From assembly GCA_038103905.1 (NCBI GenBank), contig JAYNZW010000008.1, forward strand, positions 9,529 to 73,528: DNA of 64,000 nucleotides. The letters run 5' to 3'. This document shows positions 17,865 to 26,701 of the stretch, one piece after another. The DNA comes from CABYIR01 sp038103905 (GTDB lineage: Bacteria > Pseudomonadota > Alphaproteobacteria > Pelagibacterales > AG-422-B15). The translations under genes were made by a program, and so were the position numbers. Numbering within the stretch: position 1 is the first letter of the stretch; every line of letters starts with the position of its first letter. The notes beneath the pieces were generated by a model. That model did not search any database, was not told the DNA's origin, and saw nothing but the letters and a program-made list of their open reading frames with translations.

Positions 17865-18877
17865 TTAATTGTTTGCCTTTAATATGTGGGATTAGTGGAA
17901 AAGAACTTACAAGAGAAGAGGAATATTTTTTTCAAAATTTTAATCCATGGGGCATAATCCTATTTTCTAGAAATTGTCATTCTAAAGATCAATTAAAAGA
18001 GTTGGTTAGTAATATCAGATCACTGACGCACAAAGATATTCAAATAATGATTGATCAAGAGGGTGGAAGAGTTCATCGGTTAGTATATTCAAGTGATCTT
18101 AAATTATTCCCTGCAAGTTTTTTTGGTAAAATTTATATTCACGATAAAAAGGCAGCGAAAGAGTCTCTAATTCTTCAGTGTAAAATAATTTCTAAAGAAT
18201 TAAATGATGTCGGAATTAATATTAATACTTTTCCTGTTTTGGATTTACCGAGAGATGATGAAAGTGGTGTTATTGGTGATCGATCATTTTCTCAAAATAA
18301 ATTGATTACAGCTGAACTTGGAAAAATATCTATAGAAACATATATTTCAATGGGTATTAACCCTGTTATCAAGCATATTCCTGGGCATGGTCGAGCAAGA
18401 GTTGATAGTCATTTGGATCTTCCAATTGTAGATACAAATAATAATGAATTAATAGAGACTGATTTTTATCCATTTAAGTTTTGTAATTTTTCTAAATTAG
18501 CAATGACAGCTCATATAATATTTAGTGAAATTGACTCTGAATATCCTGCAACAATTTCAAGTAAAGTTATTAGAGATGTAATAAGGGGGCATATAAATTT
18601 CAATGGACTTTTGATGACTGATGACATTTCTATGAAGGCTCTGAGAGGAAAAAAAGATGTACTTTCCATTGCGGCATTGAAAGCAGGATGTGACCTTATT
18701 CTTCATTGTAATGCAGATATGGAAGAAATGCTTTCAATTGCAGAAGCTCTAGAAACTAAAATGTACAAAATAGAATTATCAAGCAACTTGATGGAAAAGA
18801 ATAATAAAAATATTGAGTTTAATATTCATGACGCAATGACAAAATTGGAGAATATAGTCACTGAGTATGTTGACTAA
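17861..18877 (+). CDS. nagZ: Beta-N-acetylglucosaminidase of peptidoglycan recycling
   Basis: Glycoside hydrolase family 3 enzyme of 338 residues, the NagZ size, cytoplasmic (no signal peptide). The signature KHIPGHGRARVDSHLDLP (about residue 168) contains the catalytic Asp/His loop, and LLMTDDISMKAL (about residue 248) carries the nucleophile Asp. It removes GlcNAc from anhydromuropeptides during cell-wall recycling. It overlaps the upstream stub by 4 bases and is followed by scpA after a 60-base gap, as in other alphaproteobacteria. Confidence 0.92.
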   Translation: MINCLPLICGISGKELTREEEYFFQNFNPWGIILFSRNCHSKDQLKELVSNIRSLTHKDIQIMIDQEGGRVHRLVYSSDLKLFPASFFGKIYIHDKKAAKESLILQCKIISKELNDVGININTFPVLDLPRDDESGVIGDRSFSQNKLITAELGKISIETYISMGINPVIKHIPGHGRARVDSHLDLPIVDTNNNELIETDFYPFKFCNFSKLAMTAHIIFSEIDSEYPATISSKVIRDVIRGHINFNGLLMTDDISMKALRGKKDVLSIAALKAGCDLILHCNADMEEMLSIAEALETKMYKIELSSNLMEKNNKNIEFNIHDAMTKLENIVTEYVD

Positions 18878-18937
18878 ATAGATTAGTCGTTTGAAGGCTA
18901 TTAATGTATAATTAATGAGTCGAAATATATAGAAAAA

Positions 18938-19738
18938 ATGAGTGAAATATCAAATACATACGACAATAACCATCCTTACGAGTCCTTTGATAACGATGAC
19001 TTAATTGTAAATTTATCAGGATATGAGGGTCCTCTTGACGTCCTTTTAGTGATGGCTAAATCTCAAAAAGTTGATCTAATGCAAATTTCAATCTTACAGT
19101 TAACTGAGCAATATTTAGTCTTTATTGCAGAAGTTAGAAAAAAAAATCTAGAACTTGCTGCTGATTACTTAGTAATGGCTGCATGGTTAGCTTATTTAAA
19201 ATCTAATCTATTGCTGCCAAGAGAAGAAACGGGTGAAGAGCTAACCGCTGAACAAATGGCAGAAAGACTCAAATTTCAACTTAAGAAATTAGAAGCCATA
19301 AGACAAGTTTCTGAAAAGCTGATGAATTTGCCTGTGTTAGGGACTAACTTTTTTAATCGTGGAATGCCCGAAGGTATACGATTAATTAGAACTCCTGAAT
19401 ATTATTTAAGTTTATATGATCTTTTAAAATCATATGCTAATCAAAGGTATAAAGCAGCATATTCATCAATGACAATTGAAAGACCAGCTGTTTATGCGAT
19501 GGAAGAAGCTCTTATCAGGCTTCAAAGAATGGTAGGGACAACATTTGAGTGGACAAAATTGGAAAATTTCTTACCACCAGAGTTTTCAAGGGGTAAAAAT
19601 GCAAGATCAGGTGTAGCAGGTACATTAGCTGCGGCAATGGAATTAGTTAGGGAAGGCGTAGTTGAGGTACAGCAAATGTCTCCATTTGGACAAGTATATA
19701 TTAAAAATAAAAATAATAATGAAGAGGTTGTAGGCTAA
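18938..19738 (+). CDS. scpA: Segregation and condensation protein A
   Basis: Kleisin subunit of the SMC-ScpAB condensin, 266 residues. The N-terminal SMC-neck-binding segment has the diagnostic YEGPLDVLLVMAKSQKVDL (about residue 28), followed by TEQYLVFI and LAADYLVMAAWLAYLKSNLLLP. A C-terminal winged-helix region binds the SMC head. The stop is 3 bases before scpB, so the two partners are made from one transcript. Confidence 0.95.
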   Translation: MSEISNTYDNNHPYESFDNDDLIVNLSGYEGPLDVLLVMAKSQKVDLMQISILQLTEQYLVFIAEVRKKNLELAADYLVMAAWLAYLKSNLLLPREETGEELTAEQMAERLKFQLKKLEAIRQVSEKLMNLPVLGTNFFNRGMPEGIRLIRTPEYYLSLYDLLKSYANQRYKAAYSSMTIERPAVYAMEEALIRLQRMVGTTFEWTKLENFLPPEFSRGKNARSGVAGTLAAAMELVREGVVEVQQMSPFGQVYIKNKNNNEEVVG

Positions 19739-19741
19739 TCT

Positions 19742-20425
19742 ATGAGCAAAGACATTCCTATCAATAATATTGCTGATTTTCCATCTGAACATAGGGACAA
19801 CTTAAGAATCTTAGAGGCTTTATTATTTGCTGCAAATGAACCGTTAGACTCAGAAAGCTTGAAAGCCAGGTTACCTAAAGATGCCAACTTAAATAAGTTG
19901 TTAAATCTTCTAAAGGCCCAATATGAAAACCGTGGCGTTAATCTTGTTAAAACTGGTAAGAAGTGGAGTTTGAAAACTGCACAAGATCTCGCACCGATGA
20001 TGAAAAAAGAGAAAATTGTTCAGAGAAAACTATCTAAAGCAGCCACAGAAACCCTTGCAATAATCGCTTACCATCAGCCCGTTACAAGAGCTGAGGTTGA
20101 GGATATTAGAGGAGTACAATTTAGCCCGGGAACTTTGGATATCTTGATGGAATTGAATTGGGTTAGACCGATTGGTAGAAAAAAAGTTCCTGGAAGTCCT
20201 ATCATCTATGGGACAACTGATTTCTTTCTTGAATACTTTGGTTTGGAACAAGTAACAGATCTTCCGGGTCTCGAAGAACTGAAGGCATCAGGTCTATTAG
20301 AAAGTAGGCTACCTGCAAACTTAGATATTGCTGAACCTAAAGAAATGGATCTTTCAGAAGTAGAGCCATTTGGCGAAGATGAAAATATCGAAGACCTGAT
20401 CCAAAGTGGCAATGAATCTGAATAA
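19742..20425 (+). CDS. scpB: Segregation and condensation protein B
   Basis: A 227-residue protein with two winged-helix domains. Characteristic segments are ILEALLFAANEPLDSESL (about 24) and ETLAIIAYHQPVTRAEVEDIRGV (about 102), then the YGTTDFFLEYFGL motif. An acidic C-terminal tail follows. It pairs with ScpA in chromosome condensation. In related genomes tatA usually follows directly; here a ferric-iron transport operon separates them. Confidence 0.95.
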   Translation: MSKDIPINNIADFPSEHRDNLRILEALLFAANEPLDSESLKARLPKDANLNKLLNLLKAQYENRGVNLVKTGKKWSLKTAQDLAPMMKKEKIVQRKLSKAATETLAIIAYHQPVTRAEVEDIRGVQFSPGTLDILMELNWVRPIGRKKVPGSPIIYGTTDFFLEYFGLEQVTDLPGLEELKASGLLESRLPANLDIAEPKEMDLSEVEPFGEDENIEDLIQSGNESE

Positions 20426-20501
20426 TTAACTCAGAAAATTCAACTTTTTAGAAAACTATATAAAATCAGCATGTTATAAATATGTTTTTTTCACTTTTGT
20501 T

Positions 20502-20520
20502 ATTGATAATCATTATCAAT
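20502..20520 (+). promoter_or_regulatory. Fur-type iron box (perfect 9-1-9 palindrome)
   Basis: ATTGATAAT-C-ATTATCAAT is a perfect inverted repeat, very close to the classical Fur box core GATAATCATTATC. It overlaps the -35 element of the only good promoter before the ferric-iron binding protein gene, so iron-dependent repression is expected. Whether Fur or another family member such as Irr/RirA binds is not visible. Confidence 0.8.
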
Positions 20521-20532
20521 TATATATATAAT
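20503..20532 (+). promoter_or_regulatory. Sigma-70-type promoter of the iron transport operon
   Basis: TTGATA at 20503-20508 and TATAAT at 20527-20532 with an 18-base spacer, about 35 bases before the ATG at 20567. The -10 is a consensus match. The -35 lies inside the Fur-like palindrome. Confidence 0.6.
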
Positions 20533-20566
20533 TCTGCAAATTAGAATTATTATAAGAAAAAAAACA

Positions 20567-21592
20567 ATGAATTTTAAATCAATATCAATTGCACTAATAT
20601 TTAGTTTCATTTCAAGCATGGTTTTTGCAAATGAAGTAAATGTGTATACATCGAGACACTATGACTCTGATGCAGAGTTATACTCAAATTTTACATCTGA
20701 TACTGGAATAAAAGTTAATATCATTTCAGGTAAAGGTAAGGCTTTAATGGAAAGATTAAATTCTGAAGGCGCGAATTCACCTGCAGACGTTTTTATAACT
20801 GTTGATGCAGGAAACTTATGGAAGGTGCAGAAGGATGGAATGTTCCAAAGTATTTCTTCAAATGTTGTAGACTCTGTAGTTCCTGCAAATTTAAGAGGAC
20901 CTAACGATGAATGGGTTGCAATAGCAAAACGTTCAAGAGTAATTTATTACAATCCAGTTACTGTTTCCACCGATGAAATAGAAAACCTTGCTTATGAAGA
21001 TCTGGCTGATCCAAAATGGATGGGTAGAATTGCAATACGAAGCTCAGGAAATATGTACAACCAATCTCTTGTAGCTTCATTAATTTCTAATAATGGTATT
21101 TCAAAAACAGAAAAATGGGCACACCGTTTTGTTGGTAATTTTGCGAGAAAACCAGAAGGCAATGACAGGGCTCAAATTATGGCCGTTGCTAATGGAGAAG
21201 CTGATATTGCAATCGCAAATAGTTACTATATCGGTTTAATGCTTTCAGGTAAAAAAGGTGATGAACAACGAGCGGCTGCAAGAAAAGTAAATTTACATTT
21301 CCCTAGTCAGGCTGGAAGAGGTGCACACATTAATGTCAGTGGTGTTGGCCTAATGAAAAATTCTCCGAATAAAGCTAACGCTGTAAAGTTTATAGAGTTT
21401 TTATTATCTGATACAGCTCAAGAGCACATTGTAAATAATACTTATGAATATCCATTAAGTGCAAATGTTGCTCCAAGTGATTTAATCGCGCAATTTGGAA
21501 CTGGCTTCAAAGAAGACCAAACTTCTGTTGCAGATTATGGAAAATTCAATCCAGACGCGGTCAAGCTTATGGATCGAGTAGGTTGGCAATAG
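20567..21592 (+). CDS. Ferric iron ABC transporter substrate-binding protein
   Basis: A 341-residue periplasmic iron-binding protein of the FbpA/FutA/AfuA family. It has a Sec signal peptide, with likely cleavage after VFA (residue 21). The mature start NEVNVYTSRHYDSD is typical, and the adjacent iron-coordinating tyrosines appear in IANSYYIGLM near residue 225. The upstream Fur-box promoter and downstream fused permease and ATPase genes confirm the role in ferric iron uptake. A 141-base gap with a long inverted repeat separates it from the permease gene, which may set unequal expression. Confidence 0.92.
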   Translation: MNFKSISIALIFSFISSMVFANEVNVYTSRHYDSDAELYSNFTSDTGIKVNIISGKGKALMERLNSEGANSPADVFITVDAGNLWKVQKDGMFQSISSNVVDSVVPANLRGPNDEWVAIAKRSRVIYYNPVTVSTDEIENLAYEDLADPKWMGRIAIRSSGNMYNQSLVASLISNNGISKTEKWAHRFVGNFARKPEGNDRAQIMAVANGEADIAIANSYYIGLMLSGKKGDEQRAAARKVNLHFPSQAGRGAHINVSGVGLMKNSPNKANAVKFIEFLLSDTAQEHIVNNTYEYPLSANVAPSDLIAQFGTGFKEDQTSVADYGKFNPDAVKLMDRVGWQ

Positions 21593-21611
21593 CAGCATAG
21601 TTGCTAACTTT

Positions 21612-21671
21612 GGGCTATCTAGCTTCCTCATCATAATTAATCCTAAATTGATTTTGACGACTAGATAGCCC
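21612..21671 (+). repeat. Perfect 11-base inverted repeat with 38-base spacer between iron-binding protein and permease genes
   Basis: GGGCTATCTAG (21612-21622) and its exact complement CTAGATAGCCC (21661-21671). The stem is GC-richer than its surroundings. There is no T-run directly after it, so it does not look like a standard terminator; mRNA stabilisation or processing at the end of the binding-protein message is plausible. Confidence 0.6.
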
Positions 21672-21733
21672 TAATAAATTCATAATTTTTCTTAAATCCT
21701 TGAAATAATATATTTTAAAGAATACTTATTCAT

Positions 21734-23356
21734 ATGTTTCAAAAATATCTTAATGCTTGGTCCTTTTTTCCAGTTGTATGTTTTATTTTTTTTATCACAC
21801 CAGTAATAATAGTAATTTCAAGTTTATTTGGTGATTATTCAGATAATTGGACACATCTTTATAACTATGTTTTGGGTTCATATATTAGAAATTCTATATA
21901 TCTAGTCTCAGGAGTATTAATTTTAGTTACCATAATTGGTGTTTCATCAGCTTGGCTTGTAACTAATTATGATTTCTTCGGTAAAAATATTTTAGAATGG
22001 GCACTCATTCTCCCTCTTGCAGTTCCACCTTATATTCTTGCTTACACTTTCACTGGCCTATTTGATACTTATGGCACAGCAAATAATTTAATAAGAGAAA
22101 TATTTAATCTGAGTAGAGAGTTTACCTTTTTTCCAAAAGTTCGTAATGTTCCTGGCGCCATTATTGTTTTTTCATTTACTTTATATCCATATGTTTACCT
22201 TGTATCGAGAATGGCTTTTATTAATCAGTCTAAATCAATTTTGGAAGCAGGAAGAACACTTGGCTTAAATAAAATTGAAGTTTTTTATAAACTGGCTGTT
22301 CCAATGATAAGACCTGCAGTTATTGCTGGGCTGATGTTGGTTGCGATGGAAACTCTCTCTGATTTTGGTGCAGTTGATCATTTTGCTATTTCAACATTTA
22401 CTACTGGTATTTTTAGAACATGGTACGGCATGTACGATATTCACACTGCAAAACAACTTGCCTCGTTACTTTTAATCGTTGCAATTATGTTTATTATTGC
22501 TGAAAAATATTCAAGAAAAAATGCCGACTATTCTTTCGCTGGCTCAGTATTTAGACAACTGCGCTTGATACAGCTTACTGGATTTAAAAACTTTTTTGCA
22601 TTTTTGTTTTGCTTTATTCCAATTTTTATTGGTTTTATTTTACCTATATTGGAATTATCTTACTGGGCGTTTAATTATAAATTAGATTTTTTTAATGAAA
22701 AATTTATTACCACAGCATGGAATAGTTTTTACCTTGCTATTATTTCAGCACTTTTATGTACATGTCTCGCACTTTTTATAAATTTTTCAGTTAGATACAA
22801 AAATAATAATTTATTAAAATTTCTTAGCTCTTTTTTAACAGTTGGATATGCAGTTCCTGGAATAATTTTAGCAATAGGCGTTATGCAATTACTAACATTT
22901 CTAGATGCAAGTTTTATTGGAAAAAATTTGAAATTCATACTAACTGGAAGTTTAATAGGTTTGATTATTGCATACATAATCAAATCTTATGCTCTTGCCA
23001 GTTCAACAATAGAGTCTGGATACCAAAGAGTAAATATGAGATTAGATGATGTCGCAAAGTCATTAAAAAGTTCAGGGTGGTCACTTCTAGGATCAGTTCA
23101 TTTACCACTTTTAAAGACGAGTTTTCTCACAAGTATTTTATTAGTAGTTTCTGAAGTTATTAAGGAGTTACCAGCTACTCTTATACTGAGGCCATTTAAC
23201 TTTGATACATTGGCTGTTTATACTTATATATATGCTGCTGAAGAGAGAATGTATGATGCGGCTGCACCTTCAATAGCTATTGTAATGATCGGCTTGCTCC
23301 CAATAATTGTATTGACTAGGATGATTAGAAGATCTAGACCTGCTAGTAGAGATTAA
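21734..23356 (+). CDS. Ferric iron ABC transporter permease (two fused permease units)
   Basis: A 540-residue inner-membrane protein made of two homologous permease halves, as in FbpB/AfuB/SfuB. Each half has an ATPase-docking EAA-like loop: EAGRTLGLNKIEVFYKLAVP near residue 173 and DDVAKSLKSSGWSLLGSVHLP near residue 437. About a dozen hydrophobic segments are visible. The ATPase gene starts 1 base after the stop. Together with the Fur-controlled binding protein it forms a ferric iron importer. Confidence 0.92.
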   Translation: MFQKYLNAWSFFPVVCFIFFITPVIIVISSLFGDYSDNWTHLYNYVLGSYIRNSIYLVSGVLILVTIIGVSSAWLVTNYDFFGKNILEWALILPLAVPPYILAYTFTGLFDTYGTANNLIREIFNLSREFTFFPKVRNVPGAIIVFSFTLYPYVYLVSRMAFINQSKSILEAGRTLGLNKIEVFYKLAVPMIRPAVIAGLMLVAMETLSDFGAVDHFAISTFTTGIFRTWYGMYDIHTAKQLASLLLIVAIMFIIAEKYSRKNADYSFAGSVFRQLRLIQLTGFKNFFAFLFCFIPIFIGFILPILELSYWAFNYKLDFFNEKFITTAWNSFYLAIISALLCTCLALFINFSVRYKNNNLLKFLSSFLTVGYAVPGIILAIGVMQLLTFLDASFIGKNLKFILTGSLIGLIIAYIIKSYALASSTIESGYQRVNMRLDDVAKSLKSSGWSLLGSVHLPLLKTSFLTSILLVVSEVIKELPATLILRPFNFDTLAVYTYIYAAEERMYDAAAPSIAIVMIGLLPIIVLTRMIRRSRPASRD

Positions 23357-23357
23357 T

Positions 23358-24083
23358 ATGGCAACACTTGAAATTAAAAATTTAAATCATCACTATATTA
23401 AAGGTAAGCCTGTGTTGAATAATATAGATTTTAATCTGAAGGAGGGTGAAATATTGTCAATATTAGGACCTTCTGGTTGTGGTAAAACTACATTATTAAG
23501 AATAATAGCTGGTCTCGAAAAAGAGACAAGTGGAAGCATACAAATAAATAATACTATTGTTTCAGATCATTTTCATACCATGCCTACAGAAAGAAGAAAT
23601 ATTGGTCTAGTTGTACAAGAGCGTGCATTATTTCCACACATGTCAATTATAAAAAATGTAATGTTTGGATTAAATTTTAGTAATTCAAAAAAACACCAAA
23701 TAGCTATGACTTTCTTAAAATTATTTAAAGTTGATAAGTATGCTCATAATTTCCCAAATGAGATATCAAGTGGAGAACAACAAAGAGTAGCGATAGCTAG
23801 AGCTATGGCTCCAAATCCAAAGATCTTACTTATGGACGAACCCTTTGGAACCCTTGATCATTCTCTTACAAACCAATTAAGAATAGAAACAAAAAAAATA
23901 TTGAAAGATAATAAGACGACTGCAATTATTGTATCGCATGATTTTGATGATGCCATTTCTATGTCTGATAGAGTAATTGTTATTGAAGATGGAAGCATTA
24001 AACAGCACGGATCTGCTAATGATATAACTAATATATCAAGAGAAAAATCAATAGATTTCAGTAGTATAAGTGAGAAATCTTAA
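23358..24083 (+). CDS. Ferric iron ABC transporter ATP-binding protein
   Basis: A 241-residue ABC ATPase with Walker A GPSGCGKTT (about residue 36), Walker B LLMDEPFGTLD (about 156) and switch His in IVSHDFDDA (about 193). The signature reads ISSGEQQRVAIARA, with Ser-Ser-Gly-Glu where most ABC proteins have Leu-Ser-Gly-Gly. It lacks the long C-terminal TOBE region of FbpC/PotA, so it is a short form. Last gene of the iron operon; tatA follows after 62 bases. Confidence 0.9.
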   Translation: MATLEIKNLNHHYIKGKPVLNNIDFNLKEGEILSILGPSGCGKTTLLRIIAGLEKETSGSIQINNTIVSDHFHTMPTERRNIGLVVQERALFPHMSIIKNVMFGLNFSNSKKHQIAMTFLKLFKVDKYAHNFPNEISSGEQQRVAIARAMAPNPKILLMDEPFGTLDHSLTNQLRIETKKILKDNKTTAIIVSHDFDDAISMSDRVIVIEDGSIKQHGSANDITNISREKSIDFSSISEKS

Positions 24084-24145
24084 TTATATTCTTTAAATAG
24101 TATTTTTTTATATATAATAAGACTTGAGATCTTAGAGAGGACCAT

Positions 24146-24331
24146 ATGGGAATTAGTTTCTGGCAAATTTTAATCGTTGTTGCACTCTTAGTCATTCTTT
24201 TTGGAAGAGGTAAAATTTCTGAACTGATGGGTGACGTTGCTAAAGGTGTAAAGAGTTTTAAAAAAGGCATCAATGATGACGATGAGCCCAATTCAATAAA
24301 TAAATCTGAAGACAACTCCAATAAAGATTAA
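24146..24331 (+). CDS. tatA: Twin-arginine translocase subunit TatA
   Basis: A 61-residue protein with one N-terminal membrane helix (about residues 6-20), the [23 protein letters not shown] amphipathic helix that starts with the conserved Phe-Gly hinge, and an acidic tail. TatA oligomers form the pore for folded Tat substrates. A GAGAGG-like ribosome site precedes the ATG. First gene of tatABC. Confidence 0.93.
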   Translation: MGISFWQILIVVALLVILFGRGKISELMGDVAKGVKSFKKGINDDDEPNSINKSEDNSNKD

Positions 24332-24346
24332 AAACAGTTAATTATC

Positions 24347-24643
24347 ATGTTACCTGGAATCGGTGGAGTTGAATACTTAGTAATCGCTGCATTAATAATT
24401 ATTTTTGTAGGTCCTAAAGATTTACCTGCTATTTTAAGAAACCTTGGGCGATGGTGGGGTAAAATTAGAAATATATCAAGAGAGTTTAAATCAAGCATTA
24501 ATTCAATTGCTAATGAAGCTGATATTGATGATATTAAAAAAAATATTGAAACTGTTGATCCAAAAAGTTTCACAGATGAAATGAGAGATAGCATAAACCA
24601 ATCAATTATCGATGATGAAAAAAATAAAAGTAATAAAGATTGA
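24347..24643 (+). CDS. tatB: Sec-independent translocase protein TatB
   Basis: A 98-residue TatA/B-family protein. MLPGIGGVEYLVIAALIIIF is the membrane anchor with the conserved Glu, and VGPKDLPAILRNLGRW is the TatB-type hinge and amphipathic helix. Longer than TatA, with a charged cytoplasmic tail. It forms the substrate receptor with TatC, whose gene starts 3 bases downstream. Confidence 0.92.
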   Translation: MLPGIGGVEYLVIAALIIIFVGPKDLPAILRNLGRWWGKIRNISREFKSSINSIANEADIDDIKKNIETVDPKSFTDEMRDSINQSIIDDEKNKSNKD

Positions 24644-24646
24644 TTA

Positions 24647-25423
24647 ATGAAAGCTGAGTCAGAAAATATCAATGATAGCAAGCAACCAATAATTCAACAT
24701 TTAATTGAATTACGTAAACGTCTTATTAAATCACTTGTCTTAATTTCCATATTATTTGTAATTTCTTATATATTTGCAGATACAATATATAACTTCTTAG
24801 TTCAACCTTATGCTAATGCAGTTGAAGGAGAAGAAGGAAGAAGATTAATTTTTACAGCTCTTCATGAAACTTTTTTTACTTATCTAAAGGTTGCGCTTTT
24901 TGCATCATTATTTTTGTCCTTGCCATATGTATTGACACAAATTTGGATTTTCATAGCACCAGGATTATACAAAAATGAAAAGACGGTTGTCATACCTTAT
25001 TTGGTTGCAACGCCATTACTTTTCTTATTAGGATCAGCTTTAGTTTATTACTTTATTATGCCTCTAGCGATTAAGTTCTTTTTATCTTTTGAATCGATAG
25101 GAGGCAATGGAGCTTTACCAATACAATTAGAAGCAAAAGTAAACGAATATTTAAGTCTAATTATGAGACTTATTTTTGCTTTTGGGCTAAGTTTTCAGTT
25201 GCCAATATTGTTAACTTTGCTTGCAAGAGTAGGATTTGTTTCTAGTAAAGGACTTAAAAAAAACAGAAAGTTTGTAATTGTTGGTGTATTTGCAGCAGCA
25301 GCAATTTTGACTCCTCCAGATCCAATTTCGCAGATTGGACTAGGAATTCCAATACTTTTGCTTTATGAACTATCAATATTTGCTGTTCAATTTATTGAAA
25401 AAAAAAGGGTAGAAAAAGAATAA
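24647..25423 (+). CDS. tatC: Sec-independent translocase protein TatC
   Basis: A 258-residue membrane protein with six hydrophobic segments. The N-terminal motif IQHLIELRKRLIKS, the first-loop region and FIAPGLYKNEK are diagnostic; the later segment AAAAILTPPDPISQ is also conserved. It recognises the twin-arginine motif, as found on the PotD-like protein at 8113-9258. The stop is 3 bases before serS. Confidence 0.96.
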   Translation: MKAESENINDSKQPIIQHLIELRKRLIKSLVLISILFVISYIFADTIYNFLVQPYANAVEGEEGRRLIFTALHETFFTYLKVALFASLFLSLPYVLTQIWIFIAPGLYKNEKTVVIPYLVATPLLFLLGSALVYYFIMPLAIKFFLSFESIGGNGALPIQLEAKVNEYLSLIMRLIFAFGLSFQLPILLTLLARVGFVSSKGLKKNRKFVIVGVFAAAAILTPPDPISQIGLGIPILLLYELSIFAVQFIEKKRVEKE

Positions 25424-25426
25424 ACA

Positions 25427-26692
25427 ATGTTTGATATTAAAAAGATTAGAGAAAATCCAGAAGATTTTGATAAATCTCTTTCTAAGAGAAATTATGATCC
25501 GATTTCAAAAGATATTTTAGATCTTGATAAAAAAAATAGAGATCTGATTGCTGATCTTCAGTCTATTCAAGAAGAAAGAAATCTAAAGTCAAAAAAAATT
25601 GGCGAACTTTCTGCTTCAGGACAAGGAACAGAAGCTTCAAAACTAAAGGATGAAGTTTCAAGCCTAAAATCAAGGATGCAAGATTTAGAATCTGCTCAGA
25701 AAGATGCCCAGGATGCTTTGAATAATGTTCTGGCTAGAATACCCAATCTTCCTCATGAAACTGTTCCAGTTGGAGATGAGTCAAAAAATAAAGAAATTAA
25801 ATTAATTGGTAATAAAAAAGATTTCAATTTCGAGCTTAAAGAGCACTTTGATATTGGAGAGGACCTAGGACTAATGAGTTTTGAGGATGCAGCAAATATT
25901 TCTGGTGCTAGATTTGTAATACAAAAGGGAATGCTATCAAAACTAGAGAGATCTATATCTAATTTTATGTTAGACCTGCATACTCTAGAATTTGGATATG
26001 AAGAGGTCAATGTCCCTATTCTTGTAAGAAGTGAAGCACTTTATGGAACAGGGAATCTCCCAAAGTTTGAAGAAGATCTTTTTAAAACAACAAATGATTA
26101 TTTTTTAATACCTACTGCAGAAGTACCATTATCAAATTTAACTAGGGGAAAAGTATTAGATATAGCAGATTTACCAAAAAGATTTGTATCTCATACACCA
26201 TGCTTTAGATCAGAAGCTGGTGCAGCTGGCAAGGATACAAGAGGTATTATGCGTCAGCATCAATTTTATAAAGTTGAATTGGTAAGTCTTACGTCTGAAG
26301 ATAAATCTGAAGATGAGCACGAAAGAATGCTCAGTTGTGCAGAAGAGGTTTTAAAAAAATTAGATCTTCATTATAGAGTAGTAGTTTTATCCTCAGAAGA
26401 TATGGGTTTTTCTGCCCAAAAAACATACGATATTGAAGTTTGGCTTCCTGGTCAAAAAGCATACAGAGAAATATCTAGTTGCTCCAACTGTGGAAATTTT
26501 CAAGCTAGACGAATGAATTCACGTTATAAAGATGGAAAAGCTACAAAGTTTTTGCATACATTAAATGGCTCAGGTCTCGCAGTAGGACGAACTTTGATAG
26601 CTATAATGGAGAATTATCAAAATTCTGATGGTTCAATTGAAGTCCCGAGTGCATTACAATCTTATATGAATAATCAGAAAACTATATCTTGA
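25427..26692 (+). CDS. serS: Seryl-tRNA synthetase
   Basis: Class II synthetase of 421 residues. An N-terminal antiparallel coiled coil (about residues 30-105) binds the long variable arm of tRNA-Ser. Motif 2 is in FRSEAGAAGKDTRGIMRQHQF (about 262-282) and motif 3 in NGSGLAVGRTLIAIMENYQ (about 385). The tatC-serS-surE order is standard in alphaproteobacteria. Confidence 0.97.
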   Translation: MFDIKKIRENPEDFDKSLSKRNYDPISKDILDLDKKNRDLIADLQSIQEERNLKSKKIGELSASGQGTEASKLKDEVSSLKSRMQDLESAQKDAQDALNNVLARIPNLPHETVPVGDESKNKEIKLIGNKKDFNFELKEHFDIGEDLGLMSFEDAANISGARFVIQKGMLSKLERSISNFMLDLHTLEFGYEEVNVPILVRSEALYGTGNLPKFEEDLFKTTNDYFLIPTAEVPLSNLTRGKVLDIADLPKRFVSHTPCFRSEAGAAGKDTRGIMRQHQFYKVELVSLTSEDKSEDEHERMLSCAEEVLKKLDLHYRVVVLSSEDMGFSAQKTYDIEVWLPGQKAYREISSCSNCGNFQARRMNSRYKDGKATKFLHTLNGSGLAVGRTLIAIMENYQNSDGSIEVPSALQSYMNNQKTIS

Positions 26693-26701
26693 TTTTTGAT
26701 T

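Noticed and set aside
24328..24681. 117-codon hydrophobic frame antisense to tatB
   Set aside because: Its hydrophobicity only reflects the complement of charged tatB codons; tatB is the real gene.
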